Assembly: GCF_035946055.1 (NCBI RefSeq)
Contig: NZ_CP108364.1
Location: forward strand, 4,774,001 to 4,838,000
Origin: Streptomyces sp. NBC_01341
GTDB lineage: Bacteria; Actinomycetota; Actinomycetes; Streptomycetales; Streptomycetaceae
Direction: 5' to 3'
DNA length: 64,000 nucleotides
Shown one piece after another: positions 27,412-35,816 of the stretch (position 1 is its first letter; every line of letters begins with the position of its first letter). A model generated the notes under the pieces. It saw nothing but the letters and a program-made list of their open reading frames with translations, ran no database searches and was not told where the DNA came from. The translations under genes and the position numbers were made by a program.

Positions 27412-28464
27412 TCAGACCGGGGTCGGGAGCGGGCCGGTCGAATCCCTGACGACCAGACGGGGCCGGCCGTCGAGTACGGGTGGGGGCACGTCCTCGCCGC
27501 ACTGGGCGAGCAGCGCGCGGGCCGCGGCGGCACCGACGCGCTGCACCTGCTGGTCGACGGTGGTGAGCCGCGGATGGACCCAGCGGCCGAGCGAGAGGTT
27601 GTCGTACCCGACCACCGACAGGTCGTCCGGTACCCGGAGCCCGGCGCGCTGCGCCGTGCCGATGCCGCAGACGGCCATGGAGTCGTTGGGGAACACGAGC
27701 GCCGTCGGCCGCCCGGGCAGCGCGAGGAGATCCTCGGTGACGTCGACGGCGGCCTGCTCGGTGAAGTCGCTGTGCCGCACGGCGACCGGACTCAGGCCCG
27801 CCTCGGCCAAGGCATCCTCGAACGCGGCCAGCCGCAGCCGGGTGTGCAGCAGTTCGGCCGGGCCCGCGACATACGCGATCCGCCGGTGTCCGAGGTCCAG
27901 CAGGTGGGCGACCACCTCCCGGACCCCCGCTCCCTGCTGACCGAGACCCACCCGGAGCACGGGCGATCCGGGGTCCGGGGCACCCAGCAGCACGGCGGGC
28001 AGGCCGATGCCGCGCAGCAGCGCCGGGCGCGGGTCGTCGGCGCGGGCGTCGGTCAGGACGGCCCCGTCTATACGGCTCTCCGCGACCAGGCGTTCGTACA
28101 GCGCGTTTTCCTGGACCATGTCGGCGACCAGGTGGAGCAGCAGGCCGTAGCCGCGCGGCGCGAGTTCGCCCTCCAGACCGTTGATCAGCTCGCTGAAGTG
28201 CGGGTCGGAGCCGAGCACATCGGTGGGCCGCCGCACGACGAGCGCGATCGTACGGGTCCTGGCCCGGCGCAACGCGGTCGCGGACGCGCTGGGCGACCAG
28301 CCGAGTTCCGTGGCCGCGTCGAGGACCCGGCGGCGGGTGGCCTCCGAGATCCGGCCCGTGCCATTGACGGCCTGGGAGACCGCGGCGGTCGACACTCCCG
28401 CGGCGGCTGCCACGGCCTTGATCGTGGGGCGTACGGCCGCACGACCCTCCGGACGTCCGTTCAC
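27412..28464 (-). CDS. LacI-family repressor of the sugar operon
   Basis: A 350-residue regulator. The N-terminal helix-turn-helix reads PTIKAVAAAAGVSTAAVSQA with the hinge helix ATALRRARTRT; the periplasmic-binding-like sensor domain follows (VVRRPTDVLGSDPHFSELIN, PTALVFPNDSMAVCG, VVGYDNLSLGRWVHPRLTTV). GTG 28462-28464 overlaps the stop of the preceding permease gene (GTGA), so the repressor is made within the operon it presumably controls. The sugar effector is unknown. Confidence 0.93.
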   Translation of the reverse strand: MNGRPEGRAAVRPTIKAVAAAAGVSTAAVSQAVNGTGRISEATRRRVLDAATELGWSPSASATALRRARTRTIALVVRRPTDVLGSDPHFSELINGLEGELAPRGYGLLLHLVADMVQENALYERLVAESRIDGAVLTDARADDPRPALLRGIGLPAVLLGAPDPGSPVLRVGLGQQGAGVREVVAHLLDLGHRRIAYVAGPAELLHTRLRLAAFEDALAEAGLSPVAVRHSDFTEQAAVDVTEDLLALPGRPTALVFPNDSMAVCGIGTAQRAGLRVPDDLSVVGYDNLSLGRWVHPRLTTVDQQVQRVGAAAARALLAQCGEDVPPPVLDGRPRLVVRDSTGPLPTPV

Positions 28465-29288
28465 ATCTTTACCGCCCCACTGACGAGAGCCTGCTGCATC
28501 CGCTTCTGGAGCACGGTGTAGACCACCCAGACCGGGACCAGGGTCAGCACCGTGCCCGCCGTAAGGATGCCGTAGTCCGTGCCCGTCAGGGACTTGAGCG
28601 TGGGCAGGGCGACCTGCACGGTCCGCAGGTCCGGATCGGGGCCGATGATGACGAGCGAATAGAGGTACTCGTTCCAGAAGGTCAGGAAGTTCAGCAGCAG
28701 GATCGTCGCGATGCCCGGCATGCACATCGGGGCGTAGACGTGCCGCAGGACGGCGAAGGTGGACGCCCCGTCCATCCGCGCCGCTTCCTCCATCTCACGC
28801 GGGATGGTCCGCATGAACTGCACCAGGATGACGACGGACAACGGCATCGCCGTCGCCGGCAGGAACAGCACCATGAACGCCCGGGTGTGGAACAGCCCGG
28901 TCGCGGCGGACAGCAGGAAGGTGGGGAAGAGGGCGGCGAAGGTGGGGATCAGGAAGCCGAGCGAGAACACCCGCTCCACCAGGGCCCCGAGACGGCCCTC
29001 GGCACGCGCGATCGCGAAGGCGGCGGGTATCGCGAGCACCAGGGTCAGCACCAGCGCCAGCACGGTGACGAGCATCGAGTTCAGGACCGCCGGCCCGAGG
29101 TGCGCCGAGGAGAACGACTCGGTGAAGTTGCCGGTCGAGAGGGAGGTGGGCAGGGAGAACGGGCTCCCGAAGATCTGGTCGTTCGTCTTGAACGCCGAGA
29201 CCAGCAGGTAGTAGAGGGGGACGACCAGCAGCACCATGTACAGCCAGGCGAGGATGTGCGCCGGCAGCCAGGACCTTCCGAACTTCAT
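28461..29288 (-). CDS. ABC sugar transporter permease (MalG type)
   Basis: A 275-residue integral membrane protein with six predicted helices. It starts with a helix at about 12-34 and contains the EAA loop EEAARMDGASTFAVLRHVYA that contacts the ATPase. It pairs with the MalF-type permease 14 bp upstream and the binding protein beyond. No ATPase gene is present, so the shared multiple-sugar ATPase MsiK is the likely energiser; that is established for similar Streptomyces importers and inferred here. Confidence 0.93.
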   Translation of the reverse strand: MKFGRSWLPAHILAWLYMVLLVVPLYYLLVSAFKTNDQIFGSPFSLPTSLSTGNFTESFSSAHLGPAVLNSMLVTVLALVLTLVLAIPAAFAIARAEGRLGALVERVFSLGFLIPTFAALFPTFLLSAATGLFHTRAFMVLFLPATAMPLSVVILVQFMRTIPREMEEAARMDGASTFAVLRHVYAPMCMPGIATILLLNFLTFWNEYLYSLVIIGPDPDLRTVQVALPTLKSLTGTDYGILTAGTVLTLVPVWVVYTVLQKRMQQALVSGAVKM

Positions 29289-29302
29289 GGGACCTGCTCC
29301 GA

Positions 29303-30247
29303 TCAGTAGTTCTGGCGGAAGACGCGACGGATGGTGAGCAGCCCGGCCAGGCCCACCAGGAAGAGGACCACGCCCACGGTCTGGCTGTAGCCGAGGTCGG
29401 CCGCGATGAACGCCTTCTGGTAGACGAGGAAGGACAACGTCGTCGACGCGCTTCCGGGGCCGCCCTGGGTGAGCAGCAGCACGTTCTGCGCCGAACCGAA
29501 GAGCGTCCAGAGGAACTGGAGCATCGTCACGACCCCGACGAAGTCGCGGATGACGGGGAAGTGGATGCGCCACATGGCGCGCCAGTGACCGGCGCCGTCG
29601 AGTTGCGCGGCCTCACCGATCTCGTCCGGCACGCTGCCGAGCCGGGCCGCGAACAGGACGGCGGTGAACCCGACGCCGCTCCACACGTCGAGCAGGATGA
29701 GGGAGCCGAGCGCGGTGGAGGGCGAGGCGAGCCAGGCATCGGTCATCGAGCTGAGACCGGCCTTCTCCAGTGCGCCGTTGAGCAGGCCGTCCGGCGACAG
29801 GACCGCGTAGAACACCATGGCCTTGGCGGGGGTGGAGATCAGTCCGGGGATGAACAGCAGGTACCGCAGGACCCGGTGGCCCGGCGGTTTCTGGGCGACG
29901 TAGTACCCGAGCATGTACGCGCCGACGATCATCAGCGGCACGGCCACGGCGAGTTGTACGGCGGTGTTCCGCACCGCGTCCCAGAAGACCGGGTCGTCCA
30001 GGACCGCGCTGATGTTGCCGGTACCGGCGAACGAGACCGGCTGGAGCATGCCCGGCCAGTGCAGGGCCGCGATGACGAAGATGGCGACCAGCGGGCCGAC
30101 CATGAAGACCAGGTACCAGACCAGCGCGGGCACGGCGAGGATGACCCCGCCCTGCGTACGGCGTTTCGTGGTGGTGGTGGCGGACGGTGAGTGGGCGGCC
30201 GGGCCGCGGACCGAGGCGCCGCCCGGGGCGGACGAGAGCATCGTCAT
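29303..30247 (-). CDS. ABC sugar transporter permease (MalF type)
   Basis: A 314-residue membrane protein with six to seven helices (GGVILAVPALVWYLVFMVGP first). The EAA loop reads GEAAQLDGAGHWRAMWRIHF. The preferred start is ATG 30247 (MTM), 31 bp from the stop of the solute-binding protein gene. No good Shine-Dalgarno is visible before it, so translation may depend on the gene upstream. Earlier in-frame starts run into that gene. Confidence 0.92.
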   Translation of the reverse strand: MTMLSSAPGGASVRGPAAHSPSATTTTKRRTQGGVILAVPALVWYLVFMVGPLVAIFVIAALHWPGMLQPVSFAGTGNISAVLDDPVFWDAVRNTAVQLAVAVPLMIVGAYMLGYYVAQKPPGHRVLRYLLFIPGLISTPAKAMVFYAVLSPDGLLNGALEKAGLSSMTDAWLASPSTALGSLILLDVWSGVGFTAVLFAARLGSVPDEIGEAAQLDGAGHWRAMWRIHFPVIRDFVGVVTMLQFLWTLFGSAQNVLLLTQGGPGSASTTLSFLVYQKAFIAADLGYSQTVGVVLFLVGLAGLLTIRRVFRQNY

Positions 30248-30278
30248 AGGAGGACTCGCAGAGGCTCGGGCGCGCGGA

Positions 30279-31571
30279 TCAGGCCGTGCGGTAGGCGGAT
30301 TCCAGGGCGGAGCGCACGGATGCCGCGCTCGTCCCACGGGTGAAGGCGGTGCTGGTCGCGGTGATCAACGGCTGGGTGGCGGTCGGCGGGACGTACAGGT
30401 CGGGCAGCAGCACCTGGCCGACCAGGTCGCCGAGCTGCTGGGCCGCGGCCACCAGCGGGAAGTCCTTGCTGACCGTTTCGGTCACGAGTGCCATGTCCCG
30501 GCCGCTCTCGGTGACGAAGCGCGACACGATGTCCGGGCGGTACATGAAGCGGAGGAACTTCTCGACGGAGGAGAGCTTCTTGACACCGTTGGGGCTGACC
30601 CAGAAGCCGATGAGGGTGTACGAGCGCAGGATGGTCGGCTTCCCGTGTGCGGCACCGGGCGCGAGCGGCCACCCGCCGACCTCGGTGTGCCCGGCGGCCT
30701 TCGCCGGCACCTTCGCCAGCGCGGAGGACATCGCGGACTGGATGGCCGCCGCCTCGGTGTTGTACTGCGTGGTCATCGTGTCGGAGGTCAGCCCCTGCGC
30801 CTTGTCGGCGAAGACACCGGCGTCGCGCAGCGACACGAAGTAGTCGATGCCCTCGCGTGCGCCCCGGCTGCCGCTGAAGTCGCCCGTCGTGTAGACCTGC
30901 CGCGCCTCGTCGGTGGTGAGGAAGGTCTGGATGATCTGGGCGAGCAGCTTCTGCCCCGTCCAGTCGTTGCCGCCCACGGTGACCGGCGCGATGCCCTTGG
31001 CCCGCAGCTTGCGGGCGGCACCGATGAGCTGGTCCCCGGTGGTGGGCACGGCGCCGACGCCGGCCCGGTCGAGCAGGTGGGTGTTGAAGGCGACGGGCCA
31101 GTTGGTGGCGAAGTAGGGGAAGGCGCGGAGCCTGCCCTTGTCGTCGGTCCACGCCGTCAGGGCTGCGGGCAGGACGCGCTCGCGCAGCCCCCAGTCGTCG
31201 AGGTAGCCCTTGACGTCGACGGTGGCGCCGACGTCGGTCCAGGCGAGCGTCTTGTCGTACAGGTTGACCATGACCACGTCCGGTTCCTTGCGGGCCAGCC
31301 GCGAGGTCTCGTACACCTGGGGCAGGTCATCGCCGTTGACGAGGTTCTTGACCCGGAGCCCCGGGTTCTCCTCCTCGAAGGCCTTGACGGCGGCGGTGTA
31401 GGTGGGGGAGCCCGGCGCGGTGGTCCCGAGCTGGGTGTGGACGACGAGCGTGCCGGGGTCGGAATCGGCCGAGGCGAGCGTGGAGCAGCCGGACATTGCG
31501 GGCAGCGCGGCAGCGGCGGCGAGGCCGGAACCAGCGGCTAGGAAACCGCGCCGACTCAGGGGTGAGCGCAC
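30279..31571 (-). CDS. Sugar ABC transporter solute-binding lipoprotein
   Basis: A 430-residue extracellular binding protein of the carbohydrate (MalE/UgpB) cluster. It has a twin-arginine signal, LSRRGFLAAGSGLAAAAALP, with the lipobox cysteine in MSGC near residue 29. The mature part contains KAFEEENPGLRVKNLVNGDD and FPYFATNWPVAFNTHLLDRA. The start is GTG 31569-31571. It is the first gene of the operon, and an operator-like palindrome lies about 36 bp upstream. Confidence 0.93.
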   Translation of the reverse strand: MRSPLSRRGFLAAGSGLAAAAALPAMSGCSTLASADSDPGTLVVHTQLGTTAPGSPTYTAAVKAFEEENPGLRVKNLVNGDDLPQVYETSRLARKEPDVVMVNLYDKTLAWTDVGATVDVKGYLDDWGLRERVLPAALTAWTDDKGRLRAFPYFATNWPVAFNTHLLDRAGVGAVPTTGDQLIGAARKLRAKGIAPVTVGGNDWTGQKLLAQIIQTFLTTDEARQVYTTGDFSGSRGAREGIDYFVSLRDAGVFADKAQGLTSDTMTTQYNTEAAAIQSAMSSALAKVPAKAAGHTEVGGWPLAPGAAHGKPTILRSYTLIGFWVSPNGVKKLSSVEKFLRFMYRPDIVSRFVTESGRDMALVTETVSKDFPLVAAAQQLGDLVGQVLLPDLYVPPTATQPLITATSTAFTRGTSAASVRSALESAYRTA

Positions 31572-31606
31572 AGCGGGATGTCTCCAACCAGGACGTTGAC
31601 CAGGGT

Positions 31607-31622
31607 GGTTAATCGATGTACC
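31607..31622. promoter_or_regulatory. Candidate LacI operator before the sugar operon
   Basis: GGTTAATCGATGTACC is an imperfect 16-bp palindrome around ATCGAT. It lies 36 bp before the binding-protein start, where the operon promoter should be. LacI-type operators often have such a central CG palindrome. Confidence 0.6.
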
Positions 31623-31748
31623 AGCGGGTTGCGAGAAACCTAGGGGCGAGGGCGGGAATGGTCAACCCCCGGTTGCGCATGCTGGAGAACCCGGCATTTC
31701 GGGCGGGGTGCGCCCGGCGTGTCGGCCTGGTCGGGCGCAGTGACCGCG

Positions 31749-31895
31749 TCAGACAGTCACGAGGCGTACGCGGTCGCCCCAGAGCTTCGCCATGTCGTCG
31801 ACGTCCGAGGTCGGCATCACGACGGGGCGCTGCTGTCGCAGAGCCAGACCGGCGACCACCGCGTCGATGGCGTACTTGTGGCCGTGAAGGCCGGT
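31749..31895 (-). pseudogene. 3' remnant of a PIN-domain (VapC-like) toxin gene
   Basis: The last 48 codons before TGA 31749 read TGLHGHKYAIDAVVAGLALR and then VVMPTSDVDDMAKLWGDRVR. This matches the C-terminal part of actinobacterial PIN-domain proteins (HKYAIDA and TSDxxD carry two of the acidic residues). Upstream in this frame the sequence becomes random and overlaps the DUF397 gene. The N-terminal half is missing and no antitoxin is present. The frame remains open further upstream but has no homology. Confidence 0.75.
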
Positions 31896-31936
31896 GTTCG
31901 GATGGCGACGACCTCGGCCGGGGTGGGGTATGTGGC

Positions 31937-32161
31937 TCAGCAGGAGAGGCGGCCCGTCTTGACGGCGGCGACGAATGACGACCAGCCTGCGGGCTGTATC
32001 ACCAGGGCAGGGCCCTGGGGGGACTTGGAGTCGCGGACGGGGATGCCGGAGGGGTGGCCGTCCAGGACCTCGACGCAGCTGCCTGACTCCGGACCGCTGT
32101 GCGTCGACCTGCGCCATCCGTGCATCACGGAGGCGTCCGGGATCGTGCGTTCAGTCCTCAT
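31937..32161 (-). CDS. DUF397 protein
   Basis: A 74-residue protein with the DUF397 pattern: WRRSTHSGPESGSCVEV, then IPVRDSKSPQGPALVI and the ending WSSFVAAVKTGRL. Such proteins are almost always paired with an XRE-DUF5753 regulator in Streptomyces and are thought to be its antagonist. ATG 32159-32161 has AAGGA eight bases upstream, whereas the ATG six bases earlier has it too close. It overlaps the end of the XRE gene by 11 bp, so translation is coupled. Confidence 0.9.
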   Translation of the reverse strand: MRTERTIPDASVMHGWRRSTHSGPESGSCVEVLDGHPSGIPVRDSKSPQGPALVIQPAGWSSFVAAVKTGRLSC

Positions 32162-32945
32162 AGCCATAGTCCTTAGCCGCCGCTCGCAACATGGCGAGCG
32201 ACTCTCTCTGTGGAAGTGCGTCGCTCAGTGCGAGAGCGTAGATGTCCTGCAACCGGGCGACAACGGCCGGAGATTCGTGGATCTTCCCCGTGGACAGCCC
32301 CTCGCTGTACGCGACGGGCGGCTGATCCTCGAAGAACATGAGCGAGACCATTCCCTGGCTGATGGGGTGGATGCCGACACCCAGTGGCAGGACGTGTACG
32401 CGCACCCGGCCGCACTCTCCCAGCCGGACCACGTGCATGATCTGTTCGGCCATGATCTCCGGGCTGCCGGCCGGGCGTCTCAGGGTGGCCTCGTCGAGTA
32501 GCGCCCAGACCACCGGCGTCACCGTGTCGGTGAGGATCTTCGCCCGTTCCAGGCGTGTGACAACGTGCCTGTCACATTCCGCTTCACTCCTGGGAGGGAA
32601 CGCGGCGCTGAGAACTGCCCGGGCGTAGCGTTCCGTCTGCAGGATGCCGGGCATGAACGTCAGGGCGTATTCGCGGATCATCGTTGCCTGGCGTTCGAGC
32701 TGCCGGGCTGTCTCGAAGTAGTCGGCGATCGTGCCGTCGTCCTCCGGCAGGAAGCTGCTCAGCACGTTCCCCGTGTTCAGAGCCTTGTCGAGGCGTCGCG
32801 CGTCCTCCTTCGACGGAGCGCGCCGCCCCGCCTCGATGTGCGCGATGTGCGAACGGGTCATGACGGCCGCGTCGGCCAACTCCTGCTGCGTCAGTCCTGC
32901 GGCCACGCGTTGTTCCTTGAACCAGTCCCCATAGCTGTTACTCAA
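32151..32945 (-). CDS. XRE-family regulator with DUF5753
   Basis: A 264-residue regulator: N-terminal helix-turn-helix (FKEQRVAAGLTQQELADAA, MTRSHIAHIEAGRRAPS, about 9-45) followed by the DUF5753 ligand-like domain (about 85-255; REYALTFMPGILQTERYARA, VHVLPLGVGIHPISQGM). WhiJ/BldB-neighbourhood regulators have this make-up and act in development and antibiotic control. The start appears to be TTG 32943-32945 with GGGAG seven bases upstream; no in-frame ATG or GTG is near. A palindrome lies immediately upstream. Confidence 0.9.
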   Translation of the reverse strand: MSNSYGDWFKEQRVAAGLTQQELADAAVMTRSHIAHIEAGRRAPSKEDARRLDKALNTGNVLSSFLPEDDGTIADYFETARQLERQATMIREYALTFMPGILQTERYARAVLSAAFPPRSEAECDRHVVTRLERAKILTDTVTPVVWALLDEATLRRPAGSPEIMAEQIMHVVRLGECGRVRVHVLPLGVGIHPISQGMVSLMFFEDQPPVAYSEGLSTGKIHESPAVVARLQDIYALALSDALPQRESLAMLRAAAKDYGYED

Positions 32946-32958
32946 CGTCGACTCCCAT

Positions 32959-32977
32959 GTGACGAAGCATTTGTCAC
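32959..32977. promoter_or_regulatory. Palindrome upstream of the XRE gene
   Basis: GTGACGAAGCATTTGTCAC pairs seven of eight bases in its arms around GCA. It lies 13 bp from the XRE start and 68 bp from the divergent small gene. It may be the XRE operator. Confidence 0.55.
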
Positions 32978-33044
32978 CAACGACCCCCTGGCGAGCCTAG
33001 GCCGAGTCGTCCCACTCTGTGAGTGGATCGCTACTCAGCGACAC

Positions 33045-33296
33045 ATGCACGAGGTCCGCGCTCAGCCGACGACCTCGGGTACTGCCCCCGCATACAACGG
33101 AGTTGACGACGTGCTGCACTGCACCATCCGCATCCTTGAGGCGCTGCTGCGCCGCCTTCGGCCGGTGCCGCCGTTCCCAGAGCTCCGGCTGTCTGCCCCC
33201 GAGCACGAATCGTTGCCGGAGCGGCCTCTCTGGCTCGCGATGTACGGAATCGACATCAGGCCCTGCCCGGGGTGCGGCATGGGACGGATCGTATGA
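33045..33296 (+). CDS. Hypothetical protein, first of a coupled pair
   Basis: An 83-residue basic protein (DDVLHCTIRILEALLRRLRP, PLWLAMYGIDIRPCPGCGMG). Its helix plus the LWLAxxGID end resembles short proteins often found beside XRE/DUF397 loci in Streptomyces; I do not know a function. The stop overlaps the next ATG (ATGA), so the two genes are translated together. The CPGC pair near the C-terminus could bind a metal. Confidence 0.6.
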   Translation: MHEVRAQPTTSGTAPAYNGVDDVLHCTIRILEALLRRLRPVPPFPELRLSAPEHESLPERPLWLAMYGIDIRPCPGCGMGRIV

Positions 33297-33601
33297 CCGG
33301 TCGGACACCTGACACTGCACGACTGCTGCCGTGGGCCGGCCCGGAGGGCAAGCCCTGCTATGTCCTCGGTGACGGCACGGGATACGTCTCCCGGGTCGCG
33401 GACGACATGGAGGGGGTTCAGCTCGCCATGGCGGCCGAACTGCTCGACCACGCCGCCGACATGCTCGACGACCGGCAGGTGACTACACCGCAACTGCGGT
33501 ACGTCGTAGCGCGCTTGGCCGAGTCGCTGGGTGACGTCCACCGGATCGCCAGGAGCCGAGGTGAACGCCTCGCGGCCCTGGGTCCCGGCCCCGATGTCTG
33601 A
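33293..33601 (+). CDS. Hypothetical protein, second of a coupled pair
   Basis: A 102-residue acidic, mainly helical protein: ARLLPWAGPEGKPCYVLGDG, VQLAMAAELLDHAADMLDDR and VVARLAESLGDVHRIARSRG. I see no known domain or membrane segment. The pattern is that of small conserved Streptomyces proteins of unknown role. It begins inside the stop of the previous gene and ends 15 bp before the convergent RidA gene. Confidence 0.65.
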   Translation: MTGRTPDTARLLPWAGPEGKPCYVLGDGTGYVSRVADDMEGVQLAMAAELLDHAADMLDDRQVTTPQLRYVVARLAESLGDVHRIARSRGERLAALGPGPDV

Positions 33602-33615
33602 GCGGGCGACAGCCG

Positions 33616-34026
33616 TCAGGCGTCGAGCACCGCTGCGACCGCTTCGATCTCCACGAGCTGGTCGTGGTACCCGAGGACCGTCACGCCCAGCAGTGTGCTG
33701 GGGGCGTCGTGGTCGCCGAAGCCGGCCCGGACGACGTCCCAGGCGGTCACCAGGTCCTTCTGCCGTGAGGAGGCGACGAGCACCCGCGTATTGATGACGT
33801 CCTCCAGTGAGGCGCCCGCGTCGGCGAGGGCGGTGCGCATGTTCTCGAACGCTTTCGCCGCCTGGCCCGCGTAGTCGCCCACCGCCACCGTCGAACCGTC
33901 GTCGTCCAGCGGGCAGGCACCGGCGAGGAAGATCAGCCGCGCGTCGGCGGGTGCGGTCGCGGCGTAGGCGTAATCGGCCACATCGGACAGGGCGGCGGAC
34001 CGGATGAGCGTGACCGTACGGGGCAT
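33616..34026 (-). CDS. RidA/YjgF family protein
   Basis: A 136-residue protein of the RidA fold, whose members deaminate reactive enamine/imine intermediates of PLP enzymes. It contains YAATAPADARLIFLAGACPL, AKAFENMRTALADAGASLED and NTRVLVA. The canonical active-site Arg near position 105 (NxxR...) is represented by VINTRVLV, but the C-terminal Glu region reads YHDQLVEIEAVAAV, so it may belong to a non-archetypal subgroup. GAAGGA lies ten bases before ATG 34024-34026. Confidence 0.88.
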   Translation of the reverse strand: MPRTVTLIRSAALSDVADYAYAATAPADARLIFLAGACPLDDDGSTVAVGDYAGQAAKAFENMRTALADAGASLEDVINTRVLVASSRQKDLVTAWDVVRAGFGDHDAPSTLLGVTVLGYHDQLVEIEAVAAVLDA

Positions 34027-34204
34027 GGGGTTCACGTCCTTCGAAGGGGGCGGCGGAAAGAGTCCATCCTCACAGGCCCCGGCCCGTCCCCGCCTCGTCT
34101 TTTACGCCCTGTCGACCGGGGCGTGGGGCATCTCGCTGCTGGACCCGTACTCCGACAGGACCGGGCGGGCGCAAGCGATGTACAGCACGTCCGCCCCGCG
34201 CTGC

Positions 34205-35683
34205 CTACGCGTACGACCGCAGCGCGAACCACAGCTCCGTCCGCACGTCCATGTCGTCCAGGTCCATGTCCAGCAGCGCCGCGCACCGCGCGATGCGCTG
34301 GCGGACCGTGTTGCGGTGGACCTTGAGCGCCACCGCCGTGCGGTCCCAGCTGCCGTGGAGGCTCAGCCAGCAGCGCAGCGTCTCGGCCAGGGGTTCGGTG
34401 AGCGGGGCCAGCAGGGCGCGGGCGTGGGCCTCGGCGCGGTCGGCCGGGACGAGGCCGGCCAGGCCCCCCGCGTCGGGCCGGTGGGTGCTGAGAGGGGCGC
34501 GGGTCGCCTCGGCGTGGCCCAGGGCTCGGGACGCCTGGGTGTCGGCGTCGGGCAGGGCGCTGACCGGAGCGGGGCCGGATACGCCGAGAGTCCAGCCCGG
34601 CTGCGGGCCCACCGGCTCGTGGTGGCCGGGGAGCAGCACCCGTACGGTCTCCCGGTCCACGTCCGACAGCGCGGAGCCCAGTGCCGCGCCCAGGGCCCCG
34701 GCGTTCAGCGCGTCGGGCGGGGTGCGGTCGGCGCGGCGGGCGTGGACCACCGTCCAGGAGTCCCCCTCGCCCAGCAGCGGCGCGACGTCCTGCGGGGCCG
34801 CGCCCAGGAGGAGGCGTACGAGCGCCGCCGAACGGCCCGCCGAGTCGGCGCCCTGGTGCGGGGCGGTGAGCAGGGACAGCAGCACGACGGCGATCCCCGC
34901 GACGGTGTGGTCACCCGCGTCGCGACGGGGCGTCGCCACGGCGAGGGCCATTCCCTGGGCGCCGCCGAGCGCGTACGCGAAGAGGTGGGTGCCGCTCCGG
35001 GTGTCGGTCGCGGACGCGGGACTCGGCTTCCGGCCGGGGGCGGCCGGCATCCCGGGCAGGGGCGCGGGGGCCACCACCCGGGCCAGCCGGGCCAGTGCCG
35101 TGCGCACGTCCGGTGGTGTGCGCCCGCCCGCCGCGTGCAGCACCTCGCCGTCCGCCGCGAGGAGCGCGACCCGTCCGTCCAGCTGCACGGCGAGCTGCCG
35201 GAGCACGGCGGGCACCGGATCCGGGCGGGCCGCTGCCGTCGCCAGTGCCTGCTGGGCCCGGGTCACCCGGCGCAGCTCACGGTGCCGCGCCTCGGCCATG
35301 AGGCGCCACACCGCGCGGGCGATCGCGGTGAAGCGGGTCTCGCGGGGCACCTCCACCAGCGGCAGGCCGTGCCGCTCGCAGGCCTCCACCAGGGCGTCCG
35401 GAACCGTGTCGTACACCGGTGCCACCCCGAAGCCCAGCGCCGCCGCCCCCGCCTGGACGAGCCGGGCCACATAGGTGTCCGCGTCGGTGAGCAGGACGCC
35501 GGCCGTCAGCAGCAGTTCGCCGCCGAGCAGATAGGGATACGGGTCGGCCATCTCCGAGGTGTGCACCCACAGCAGGTCGGCGTGCTCCGGACCGGCGATC
35601 CGGCGCAGGCCCAGTTCGTCCCTGGCCAGCAGTTCGGCCAGCGGGATCGGGAGGGCGGGCGGTCCGGCGGGGGAGTCCGGCAT
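34205..35683 (-). CDS. PucR-family transcriptional regulator
   Basis: A 492-residue regulator with an N-terminal PucR ligand domain (about 12-130; PIPLAELLARDELGLRRIAG, GGELLLTAG), a GGDEF-like middle region and a C-terminal helix-turn-helix (about 425-485; LSLHGSWDRTAVALKVHRNT, VRQRIARCAALLDMD). Family members respond to purine, amino-acid or guanidino nitrogen sources. It is divergent from the symporter gene and probably activates the symporter-ureohydrolase-TPP operon. ATG 35681-35683 sits on the edge of a perfect 15-bp palindrome. Confidence 0.9.
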   Translation of the reverse strand: MPDSPAGPPALPIPLAELLARDELGLRRIAGPEHADLLWVHTSEMADPYPYLLGGELLLTAGVLLTDADTYVARLVQAGAAALGFGVAPVYDTVPDALVEACERHGLPLVEVPRETRFTAIARAVWRLMAEARHRELRRVTRAQQALATAAARPDPVPAVLRQLAVQLDGRVALLAADGEVLHAAGGRTPPDVRTALARLARVVAPAPLPGMPAAPGRKPSPASATDTRSGTHLFAYALGGAQGMALAVATPRRDAGDHTVAGIAVVLLSLLTAPHQGADSAGRSAALVRLLLGAAPQDVAPLLGEGDSWTVVHARRADRTPPDALNAGALGAALGSALSDVDRETVRVLLPGHHEPVGPQPGWTLGVSGPAPVSALPDADTQASRALGHAEATRAPLSTHRPDAGGLAGLVPADRAEAHARALLAPLTEPLAETLRCWLSLHGSWDRTAVALKVHRNTVRQRIARCAALLDMDLDDMDVRTELWFALRSYA

Positions 35684-35697
35684 GGATGGTCCATCCA
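35683..35697. promoter_or_regulatory. Palindrome at the PucR start
   Basis: TGGATGGTCCATCCA is a perfect palindrome with one central base. It touches the PucR start codon in the divergent region, which suits autoregulation. Confidence 0.55.
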
Positions 35698-35816
35698 CTC
35701 GGTGCGACCAGGATGGAGGAAACGTACACTTCAGCGTCGGCTTTCGGCCACCTAGCGTCTTCCTGACCACACGACTCAGAGCGGATCCAGAGCGCAATCG
35801 AGACGGAGGAAGGCCC

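Noticed and set aside
23699..27940. A 1413-codon plus-strand open frame across the two glycosidase genes and part of lacI
   Set aside because: It is antisense to well-supported genes with clear catalytic motifs; the translation has no recognisable domain.
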